Source: Amoebidium appalachense (Eukaryota; Ichthyosporea). From it: a stretch of 64,000 nt of DNA. Numbering within the stretch: the stretch's first letter is position 1; the number at the start of each line of letters is the position of its first letter. The translations under genes and the position numbers were made by a program. Shown piece after piece: positions 55,453 through 64,000 of this stretch. The notes under the pieces are model-generated. The model saw only the letters and a list, made by a program, of their open reading frames with translations. It had not been told where the DNA came from and did no database searches. The stretch covers positions 3,162,001 to 3,226,000 of the forward strand of contig CAVNZM010000005.1 of NCBI GenBank assembly GCA_963693365.1, read 5' to 3'.

Positions 55453-56670
55453 ATGGCTCTCCTAAAGAGTGTGTTGGCTGCTTCGGTTGTCATATCAACC
55501 CTTTTCGTCGCATGTTCAGAAGCGACTACACACAACACGCACAGAAAAGAGCACGTTACAATCCATTGCCCGCCCCGCTTTCATAATGCTTGCCCGGAGG
55601 GGTATAGGTGCAACCCTGAAACCATAATTTGCGAGAAGCAGGCGCTAGCGAGAAGCGGCCCACACCATTTCAATCTGCCACATCTCTCAGGAGCACGTGC
55701 ACACCACAGTGTTTCCTCTTCACACGTCCAGCCTCACCCAACACCCAGAAACTTTGTCGTTTCGCCCGCAGCGCCTCACCAGACACCAGCCCACTCTCAT
55801 GTGCACACGCCATCACATGTCCAAATCGCGTCCAAGCCGACCGAAACACCCAAACCTATGGCTAGAGCCATGCACCTCCAGGCCTCGGGTGAAGCATCGA
55901 TATCATCACCTGTTCACAACAATGCAGCTAACCCCATTCTACCGAAAGCCGCCGATATCGATGAAATCATCGCGCATTCTCCTTCTTCCGATTCCACCAC
56001 CATCCCCACGTCTACCGCTGCCACACACAAGAAAGAGCCCGCTGCTACTCCCACCGCCGAGATCGTAGGAAGTGGTACATCACACACTGTTGCGATTAGT
56101 CCCAAGTCAGACGAACTTGAGGCCACGCCCATCACAACTACCAGCGGCCTGCCACCTTTGACTCTTGGCTTGATAATTGGAGCAGGTGTGCTCGTTGCCA
56201 TTGCCATTTTCGTTGTTATTTTCATGTGTGTTCGCAGGGAATACGGTAAGAATAATAAGGGGAAAGGAAAGGTCGAAACTTACTCCTACTACGATCAAGA
56301 CAACACCGTTGTCCCAGCCCCAGTTTTCAACCTCGACAAGTTGAACGGGGCCCAGCTTGGCCGCAAGCAGAGCGTGAAGAAGGGTGACTCCGCTAACCGC
56401 CATGCTATGCACATAGCTGACAAAGATCCAGAGTTCCCCACCTGGAACACATCTGCTTCCTCCTCTTCCTCCAACTCCCCCATCCCAGAGACGCGTGATT
56501 ACATCGTGAAATCATCCGGCCAGTATGTTCAAGTGCAAGTGGCTCCTACGTCTGGCCCCGTAGCGCCACCCATGAGGCCACCCAAGAACCCCAAAACCGT
56601 TGCCTCATACGCATGGGACCCCAACTCAGCCGAATATGCACAGGAGTGTGCTGCATCCGCCACCGTGTAG
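55453..56670 (+). CDS. Receptor-like type I membrane protein
   Basis: Intronless ORF; I start at the ATG at 55453 (405 residues) because it opens a clean signal peptide (MALLKSVLAASVVISTLFVA), although the frame is open 14 codons further upstream to another Met. The ectodomain has one four-cysteine motif (Cys39-x7-Cys-x5-Cys-x6-Cys60) and then a long His/Pro/Ser/Thr-rich stalk likely to be glycosylated. One TM helix (~234-262, LIIGAGVLVAIAIFVVIFMC) is followed by RREYGKNNKGKGK. The cytoplasmic tail carries several Tyr motifs (YSYYD, DYIVK, QYVQV, EYAQ) and a Pro-rich PPMRPPKNPK. This suggests a surface protein coupling to SH2/SH3-type adaptors, which is inference. TATAAAG lies ~65 nt upstream of the ATG; AATAAA at 57020. 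No known family recognised. Confidence 0.8.
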   Translation: MALLKSVLAASVVISTLFVACSEATTHNTHRKEHVTIHCPPRFHNACPEGYRCNPETIICEKQALARSGPHHFNLPHLSGARAHHSVSSSHVQPHPTPRNFVVSPAAPHQTPAHSHVHTPSHVQIASKPTETPKPMARAMHLQASGEASISSPVHNNAANPILPKAADIDEIIAHSPSSDSTTIPTSTAATHKKEPAATPTAEIVGSGTSHTVAISPKSDELEATPITTTSGLPPLTLGLIIGAGVLVAIAIFVVIFMCVRREYGKNNKGKGKVETYSYYDQDNTVVPAPVFNLDKLNGAQLGRKQSVKKGDSANRHAMHIADKDPEFPTWNTSASSSSSNSPIPETRDYIVKSSGQYVQVQVAPTSGPVAPPMRPPKNPKTVASYAWDPNSAEYAQECAASATV

Positions 56671-56722
56671 ATGCTCCTTACATACTCTGATGAGTCAGAT
56701 TCATGGGTAGAAACGGGCGGGG

Positions 56723-56772
<50 letters not shown>

Positions 56773-57019
56773 ACGGTTATGCAATTTCTAGAAGGCGTAA
56801 ACTTACTGTGAGCATAATCATGACTCAAAACACACTTGTGCGAGTCATTAGTATCTGCATTCTTAAAGAATATATGTATACTACTTAGCACGGGTAGAAA
56901 CTAAGACTCGGTGCTAGTCTACAGGCACTAAGAAATTATACTATCGTGCCAAACTATGGCCGCCGCGTACCCGATTATGGTATTGGAAAATTTCATCTGA
57001 TGACTATTTTGTATGAGCA

Positions 57020-57025
57020 AATAAA
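57020..57025 (+). terminator. Poly(A) signal
   Basis: AATAAA ~350 nt after the stop of the receptor-like gene, beyond a ~50 nt poly-G run in the 3' untranslated region. Confidence 0.45.
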
Positions 57026-57890
57026 TCTCAAAAGCAATTCAAAGCTTTCTGGTTCCGCGCGGGGTGCAAAGAGTGCCGGTGAATCTTGACCCCCCTCCCC
57101 CTCCCCCCACCTCCCTCCCCCCCCCCCCCCCCTCCCCCCGCCCACACACACACAGACACACACACACACACACACACACATAACTGTCACACACACGCAC
57201 GCGCACACACACTCACTCACCCGGCAACCCACTCATTCACTCACACCTATGTGCTCCTGGTTATAATCTCGAAACTCAAGTTTCGCTGCAGATATGTGAC
57301 CCTCCTCCTCAACGTTCAATGATTAGCGGTGGCATTCTCAAACTAATTACCAGCTGGGGTTTGGACAAACAAGGTTTAAAGGCGAAACAGATTTCACTTT
57401 TCGAGCATTCACCGGACCGGATAATTCACCGGACTGGTATGATATTTTGCGCAGAAATTGTGCGTGTGTGCAATGTGTGCTGGAGCGGACTGAAATTTAG
57501 ATAATGGGTACTTTGAAATAAGGGTCTAATTATCATAATTTCCAGGAGTTCATAGCCTCCACTATCTTAATTTTAAATTTGCCATGCCATTTTTTCGGCC
57601 CCAGGGAGGAGGAGGAGGGGGAGGGGGAGGACGGGGGAGGGGGAGAGGGGGGAGGGGGAGGTTACGATCAATAAGATTTTACCCATAGTGCACGTGCCAT
57701 GCGTGTGCATTACATAACCTATACTCAGAATAAACGTTACATTGGTGAGGCCGAAAACGGCTAGGGCAGTCATTCAAACTTATTTGAACACAAAAAAAGA
57801 CACCAGTCCAATGATTGGTGGTTTTGGGCCTGCGGGGTCAAGGTGGCTTTTGCATACCGTAATGTGTGTGCATGCCGCACATGAGACTCA

Positions 57891-57928
<38 letters not shown>

Positions 57929-58010
57929 TGTGTGTGCATGCTTGCGCGTGCGCACGCGTGTGCAGGAGTGTGTAGGCCCCGGGGGGGTGGGGGTGGGGTG
58001 GGGGTTGGGG

Positions 58011-58041
<31 letters not shown>

Positions 58042-58326
58042 AAGGATGTGTTGGCTTAAGTTACAGGTTGCTCTTGTGTTGGTTCGTGTGACGTTAAGCG
58101 GGGGGGAGGGAGGAGGGGGGGGGGGGGGGGGGAAGGGGGGGGGGGGGGGGGGGGGGGGAAACGCAAAAAAGACAATATCATGACCCTGCAGCTGGGCCAT
58201 GAAGCTCAAATTGACTAATCGGATAGCAAAAAACCAGAAATGCAGTGCCAAATACTACACGGCCCAACTCCTTCTCCCACCTCCTTTCCTCTTCCCTTTA
58301 CAATTCCCAGACATGCAGGCATCCTC

Positions 58327-58358
<32 letters not shown>

Positions 58359-58525
58359 ACCCACCCCCCCCTGGGCCCCTCTCTCCCTCGCAAAAAGCCA
58401 CACAACATTCCCTCATCCCCCCCACACTGTCAGAGTGCATGCGCACGAACACACAAATATTACACGACACTCTGCACTCTGACAGTGACACATGCACACA
58501 CACGAGGCGCGGCGCGCGAGCGCAT

Positions 58526-58600
<75 letters not shown>

Positions 58601-58645
58601 CACACGCAAACACATGCACACACATGCACACACACACACAATCAC
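58526..58645. repeat. (CA)n microsatellite
   Basis: CA tract (58527-58596) and shorter CA runs, flanked at 58740-58810 by a T-rich CTT tract and long poly-G. Confidence 0.97.
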
Positions 58646-58806
58646 TCCTCACAAAAACGTGTAAATGTGTGGCATGTGTTGCATGGTATGTCGAGAGAGG
58701 GGAGGAAGAGGAGAGAAGAGGGGCCACCGGCAGGGCCTGTTTCTTCTTCTTCTTCTTTTTCTCCTTCTTCTTCTTCTTCTTTTTTTTTTGTTTTTTGTTT
58801 GTTTGT

Positions 58807-58842
<36 letters not shown>

Positions 58843-58929
58843 ACAATGAGATACGTACCGGGGCGCGCGGGGCCCCTGGGACGGTGTGTGTTGTTTGTGT
58901 GCGTGTGTGTGTATGTGTGCATGGCAGAA

Positions 58930-58972
<43 letters not shown>

Positions 58973-59374
58973 GGGGGGAGGAGGGCAACAGGAAAACTTT
59001 GAGGAGCCATGCAGCATCACGGTCACAACATGTAAACGTTTGGTTAGGGTTGGACTGAAAAATTAAGCATGTTGCATTCTTGCCAAGTGCAGCAAGGCAC
59101 TTGGTACACAACACAATCTCCCCCCCCTTTACCCCCCCCCCCCCCCCCCCCCCCCTCCCCCTGCCGCCGGTTTTCTCAAAGATCCAGGTTTCAAATTGGT
59201 AGGTCCTAGAAAATAATTATTTGAAACAAACAAACAAACAAAAAAAAACTTATTATGAAAAAAGCACCATCATTCAAACTCCCAATAGTTATTCATCCCC
59301 TGTACATGTGCGTGTGTGCGTGTGTGTTTATGTGTGTGTACACGCCCGTGTGTGTGTTTTTTTTTTTTTTTTTT

Positions 59375-59405
<31 letters not shown>

Positions 59406-59711
59406 GGGGGAGGGGGGGAGGGGGGAGTTAAAAGTATCGTGTCTTTGCCAATCATAATGTAGGTATTTATTGCGAGCACCACTCAAAATGAGAAAGTATG
59501 TGTACAGACAGAAAAGAGCACAAATTCACATGTCACACTGAAGCGCAAACATGAAGTACCCAACATATTCTAAAGCCCAGTTGCAGAGGGGGACTTGATC
59601 ATTCTTAGTGAAAGATTCCGTGACTACTGCGTGTGTGAGGTGGTTGTCTTAGGAAGCTAAATGAGTTTGGGTGGAGGTGCAAAGGACCAGTCAATTCATA
59701 ATTCGGTAAAT

Positions 59712-59717
59712 TTTATT
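59712..59717 (-). terminator. Poly(A) signal
   Basis: AATAAA on the minus strand ~265 nt after the ZIP stop codon. Confidence 0.45.
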
Positions 59718-59979
59718 ACGGCTTACCGTAAGTTACGCTGACCAGCAGCAACACATACATTCATGCCATGCTTGGAGCCAACTTTCGAAAAAAACACACC
59801 GCCAGACCAGCTTACGGTTCATTCGCCAAAACCGAGGTGAAGTCATTTAAAAGACGCGTGCTGAACTGTGTTGAAATATCAGGGCAATCTGGGTAGAGCC
59901 TGTGTGCTCAGCAAAACATTCGATACAGTTAAAAAAAAAATATCTATACACACTATTACTTGCTACAAAGGAACATGCT

Positions 59980-61122
59980 TCAAACCCACAAGCCCAACAC
60001 TGCCATGATGACAAATCCAGCGGCACACAGCAGCAGCTTCCAGATGCTGTACTTTCTCTTTCCAGCCAGGCCGGTAGGCAGCAGCTCCACGATGGAAATA
60101 AACAGGAACGATCCAGCAGACATGGACACAATTATTGCCGTGGCCAGTTGTCCACTTGCACCGGACACAAACCCCGTAGCAGCCCAGCCAATGCCGATGC
60201 CAAGTGGGGTCATAAGTGCGCAGAACACGAGGGCCGCACCAGCATGGAACACGGGTAGGTTTGCATAGAACACAGCCGTGCCCAGCGCGAATCCATCCAA
60301 GGCCTTGTGGCTCAACACAGCAAACGTCATGGACCAGAAACCAGCAGCGTCACTTTCGACACCCACCGACATACCGTCGAAGACGGAATGCAAGGACAGG
60401 GCAAGGAAAAAAATCCATGCCCGGGACACCTGCTTGATGCTGCCCCGTGTGATGGTGATCTCTTCAAGGTCCTCACTCTGGGCGTCAAGGTTCACCGTGT
60501 GGTTGTGATCGTGACCCCCATGGCCACATTCTACGTGAGCTGAATCGACGCTGCACGGCGCAACACTTTCGCGAGTTGAAGAGGGCTTGGCACCGTGTAC
60601 GTGTTCAGAAGGACGTGCATGGTCGTGCGCATTGCCGTGGGCATGTGCATGTGCATTGTTGGCCTGTGGTGCGTTCTTCTCCATCCACGCATCCACAAAC
60701 AAGCGGTCGACGGCCATCAGAAGCAGTAGCACACCTCCGGCTGAAACGCCGGAAAAGGAAAAGTGTGTATCGGTGCCTTGTGCGGCGAAATACTCGTGGA
60801 AGGTCTCCTGGGACTCTGGAAGCATGTGGCACAGCCCGGCACCGAGAATGACGCCGGCGGAGAAACAGGAGCACAGGCCCATCACCAACGCCGCACGCTT
60901 AGTGTACCGTGTAAGAATCCATGGTAGGAGGGAGCAGGCGAATGTCAGCACGCCAAGCACACAGATAAGAACTATTTTGGCTGTGCGTACTGTAGCAATA
61001 TCATCTGCACTCGAAACTTGGCTGGCTTCCGCTTCGTGACTGTGGTCGTGGTCTGCCTCTTGGGCAATGGCCATTGCGGCCTGTAGAAGGGCTGCACAAG
61101 CTGCTATAATAAAAAATTTCAT
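59980..61122 (-). CDS. ZIP (SLC39)-family zinc/iron transporter
   Basis: Intronless, 380 residues. A signal peptide (MKFFIIAACAALLQAAMA) precedes a short His/Glu-rich extracellular segment (EADHDHSHEAE). Eight TM helices can be drawn: three, then a His-rich cytoplasmic loop (HAHAHGNAHDHA, ECGHGGHDHNH), then five. TM4 contains HSVFDGMSVG and TM5 HKALDGFALG, the metal-site His-x-x-x-Asp/Gly signatures of ZIP transporters of the SLC39A1-3/plant ZIP type. ZIPs move Zn2+ (or Fe2+, Mn2+) into the cytosol from outside or from organelles; the His-rich loop senses or buffers metal. Length is typical (~310-380). TATA-like element on the minus strand at 61268-61274 and a poly(A) signal (AATAAA) at 59712-59717 frame the gene. 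Confidence 0.93.
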   Translation of the reverse strand: MKFFIIAACAALLQAAMAIAQEADHDHSHEAEASQVSSADDIATVRTAKIVLICVLGVLTFACSLLPWILTRYTKRAALVMGLCSCFSAGVILGAGLCHMLPESQETFHEYFAAQGTDTHFSFSGVSAGGVLLLLMAVDRLFVDAWMEKNAPQANNAHAHAHGNAHDHARPSEHVHGAKPSSTRESVAPCSVDSAHVECGHGGHDHNHTVNLDAQSEDLEEITITRGSIKQVSRAWIFFLALSLHSVFDGMSVGVESDAAGFWSMTFAVLSHKALDGFALGTAVFYANLPVFHAGAALVFCALMTPLGIGIGWAATGFVSGASGQLATAIIVSMSAGSFLFISIVELLPTGLAGKRKYSIWKLLLCAAGFVIMAVLGLWV

Positions 61123-61267
61123 TCTTGCTACTCTAGCACGCCGTATTTACGGCAAGTGAGTAACATGAAGAGGTTTGCTATACAACCTATATTGCATGTG
61201 TGACAGAACCAACACCTGCGGCTAATTCTGATACTCGACTGTCACCGCCGCGAGAAGATGTGGAGCG

Positions 61268-61274
61268 TTTTATA
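61268..61274 (-). promoter_or_regulatory. TATA-like element
   Basis: ATATAAA on the minus strand about 145 nt upstream of the ZIP start codon. Confidence 0.4.
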
Positions 61275-62405
61275 TGAGGCTGGTACAAAGGACGGCGATG
61301 CTGATTGGTCAAGTGTCGCAATGAATTTCAGCGTTTTTGATTGGCTTGTTTGCGTGATGTCTTGGTATTCCCCCCGGACTACCTGCTGCCCCCGCGAGTG
61401 GGCTTTATACACTTTATCGGATGATTTTCGGGTATTTAAGAATACAGAAAAGCTATACGCTCATGCTAGCATTCACCAATTAGGATAATTTTTGCAATAT
61501 ATAGTAGTATTAGAATAATTAAAAAAACCTTTTTATGGGTTACATAATGATAAAATCATAAACACGTGTCTTGATCGTGCACAGCGACGAAGGTTCAGAC
61601 CCAACCACTCCAAGATCACACCGATTTATGGAGACTTCACAGCTTCGAAGCCTTCGATTGGATTAAAAGAGGAGGACAAAAGTTGGGCGAAAATTTTGGG
61701 GGGGATGTTCTATATGTGTTCTAGTTACTGCTCAATTTTTTTGGCGATAAAACATTTCTAATTCCTTCTTGCCTGCATTTTTCTATACGTATAGTTATCA
61801 CAGCTATGAAAATAAGCTGTAGCAGCGTCATCTGTCAACCCTGGTACGGGTGCTGTGCCAGCCAATCAATTCCTTGACCCTTGTTTTAATGGGTATCACG
61901 CCCACACAAGTATAGCGCCACGTAAGCCATGCATGCCCTTTTGGGGGTCACTTATACAATCCATTACGGTACCTATCCAGTGCCCACGTGTACAAGCACT
62001 AAGATTTTATGTTCACTAGTCAGCTAGTGGGTTGTACATGTACGCCCATGTCGGCTATATAACCCAATATGCATGTATGCCACCAGGCACCAGAATTTTC
62101 ATGCTTCAGGTATAACGCAAAAGACCTACCAGAAACACTCCTGCTTTCACAGCTGCAGAACTGACAGGATGAGCTCGAGAGATCCCACCAGGGTTCAGGG
62201 TCCGCTTCCAACTTAATTTTGCCAGGCACACAGATCCATGTGGTCATGAATAGTAGTTTTATTTGATGTTTGAAGGTGCTAATATGCATAGGCGGGCAAG
62301 CTTGTGGCTTAAGCGAGGATTTGAGGAGTTTTGTTGGGACGTGTGTACACGTGTGTACATGTTTGTGTGTGTGTGTGTGTGTGTGTGTCACAGGTAAACA
62401 GGTAG

Positions 62406-62448
<43 letters not shown>

Positions 62449-62571
62449 TGTTTGTACATGTGTGTGTGTGTGTCTGTGTGTGCGCGCGTATGTGTGCATG
62501 CGGTGCATATGCATAAAACCACTGCAACTGCAACTAAGTAGTCGTCTTTCAAAAGCCCCCCCCCCCCCCCC

Positions 62572-62604
<33 letters not shown>

Positions 62605-62635
62605 TTCCCCCCCCTTCCCCCCCCCCTCTTCCCCC

Positions 62636-62676
<41 letters not shown>

Positions 62677-62977
62677 AGAAGAAGAAGACGACGACGAAGA
62701 AAAACCAAGAATAAAAAAAAATCCGATACGTACACACATGGAACATATTATATACACATTTGCCTTCAAACTGACAGACAACTAATGATATTCACCCATT
62801 CGTTAGTCCGAAACGGTTTCCTTTAGGGGCTCCTTACGACGGTAGGGAAAAAGGAATACAATACATGGTGTGGTCACAACCACACCCGCTAAACTTCAAA
62901 AGCAAACACAGACGCCGTGAAGTTGAAAACCATTAGATCACTTGAAGCTAAAAGATAATCACTTTCATTGCGGGGGT
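61275..62977. other. Intergenic between ZIP and SNRNP25-like genes
   Basis: Mostly unique AT-rich DNA 61275-62340, then GT runs, poly-C (62557-62635), poly-A (62639-62674) and short unique sequence. A 76-codon ORF at 61258 overlaps the ZIP promoter and is not supported. Confidence 0.5.
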
Positions 62978-63251
<274 letters not shown>

Positions 63252-63667
63252 ACGTGTACATTAGTGTGCATGTTCAACACACCAGTGTAGGCATTTGGGT
63301 TTAGGTGTGTACGGAATCCGTCCAGGAAGGGGGGGGGGGGGGGGGGGGGGGGGATCAGTACCATACACAGCCACACGAGTCTGGAGCCAACACCCAAACC
63401 AGGGAAGCGTACCCCCCCCCCCCTCCCCCCCCCCCAAAAAAAAAAGCTATGCTGCCAGAAGACATTTTCCCAGGGTCCGCCAACATGAGTTCCTATGCAT
63501 TCACGAAATGGTTGGGTTCGATTCCATCGCTCCATGGTTCCCCTTCTATCACTTGTTTCGGAAGCTTAGGAAAGTCAACTATTGTAGAGAGCTTCGAACA
63601 TGGGATACGCTATATTCAACTGCAGGGAAAAGAAAGCGGGGGGGTGGGGAGGGGGGGGGGGGGGGGG

Positions 63668-63715
63668 GACAGCACAGAGTACAACTGAGTATGCATTCAC
63701 GACGGACAACATATG
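63668..63715 (-). repeat. Dispersed poly-C-tailed repeat, fragment
   Basis: Minus strand: CATATGTTGTCCGTCGTGAA, TGCATACTCAGTTGTACTCT, GTGCTGTCC then poly-C; matches the 3' core of the family. Confidence 0.4.
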
Positions 63716-64000
63716 GCAAAACATGGGAGCACACACGGAGTGTTGTATGCATCATGACAAAGTGCCCATACTCAGGAAGGGCCCATGTCACTCACACTTC
63801 ACGTGCGTCGACCAATCCGTCTCGCATGTGAAACCCGGCTCAGAAGCAATAAATTAGATATTGCTTCTTGGAATATGAGTGGGTCACCCACTTGGTGATG
63901 GTGATGGTTGGGTAGGAGGGGGAGGACGGGTAAGGGGGTTAGGATTGGGGGGGGGGGGGGGGAGGGGGGGGGGGGGGGGGGGGGGGGGTTTGCGAACCAA

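Larger units (their letters stand above)
56671..59979. other. Intergenic, mostly simple repeats
   Basis: Poly-G at 56724-56770, 58010-58160, 58810-58840, 58930-58970 and 59385-59425; poly-C at 57090-57140, 58330-58370 and 59120-59160; CA/GT tracts. Unique islands 57200-57600 and 59430-59980 hold no recognisable gene. Confidence 0.6.

Overview
The window is nuclear DNA from an intron-rich eukaryote. Protein genes are broken into short exons (about 45-180 nt, sometimes longer) with GT-AG introns whose phases match at every junction I joined. The introns are packed with very long poly-G/poly-C runs and GT/CA, CT/GA microsatellites. The gene set points to a unicellular relative of animals and fungi: a PH-domain PAK-like kinase, a RhoGAP, a GATA-like factor, secreted/TM receptor-like proteins with SH3- and phosphotyrosine-type tail motifs, and a U11/U12 minor-spliceosome protein. 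A holozoan protist of ichthyosporean type is my best guess; this is inference, not proof.

Layout. (1) 1-4.9 kb, minus strand: 5' part of a PAK-family gene (PH domain, degenerate CRIB, autoinhibitory segment); the kinase domain would lie beyond the left edge. (2) 7.8-18.8 kb, minus: a 13-exon RhoGAP gene whose GAP domain carries a ~176-residue insertion. (3) 18.8-23.8 kb: no supported gene, many repeats. (4) 23.85-24.70 kb, minus: intronless GATA-like zinc-finger gene. (5) 25.5-30.5 kb: a weak ORF, then repeats including a ~400 bp foldback element. (6) 30.6-46.3 kb, plus: a 17-exon gene for a 585-residue EF-hand plus CorA-type ion transporter. One of its introns is a 33-bp minisatellite made from the exon end and its 5' splice site. 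(7) 48.5-50.4 kb, plus: a small signal-peptide/TM protein with two incompatible 3' coding ends. (8) 51-54.3 kb: a tRNA-like SINE candidate, a few tentative exons and a long GA repeat. (9) 55.5-56.7 kb, plus: intronless single-pass membrane protein. (10) 60.0-61.1 kb, minus: intronless ZIP-family metal transporter. (11) 63.0-63.1 kb, minus: last exon of a U11/U12-25K (SNRNP25) homologue.

The first two genes (PAK-like and RhoGAP) both belong to Rho-family GTPase signalling. CorA-type and ZIP proteins are divalent-cation transporters. I see no operon-like arrangement. Most of the remaining sequence is simple repeat. Exon models were built by eye from splice sites and phase continuity and have no transcript support.
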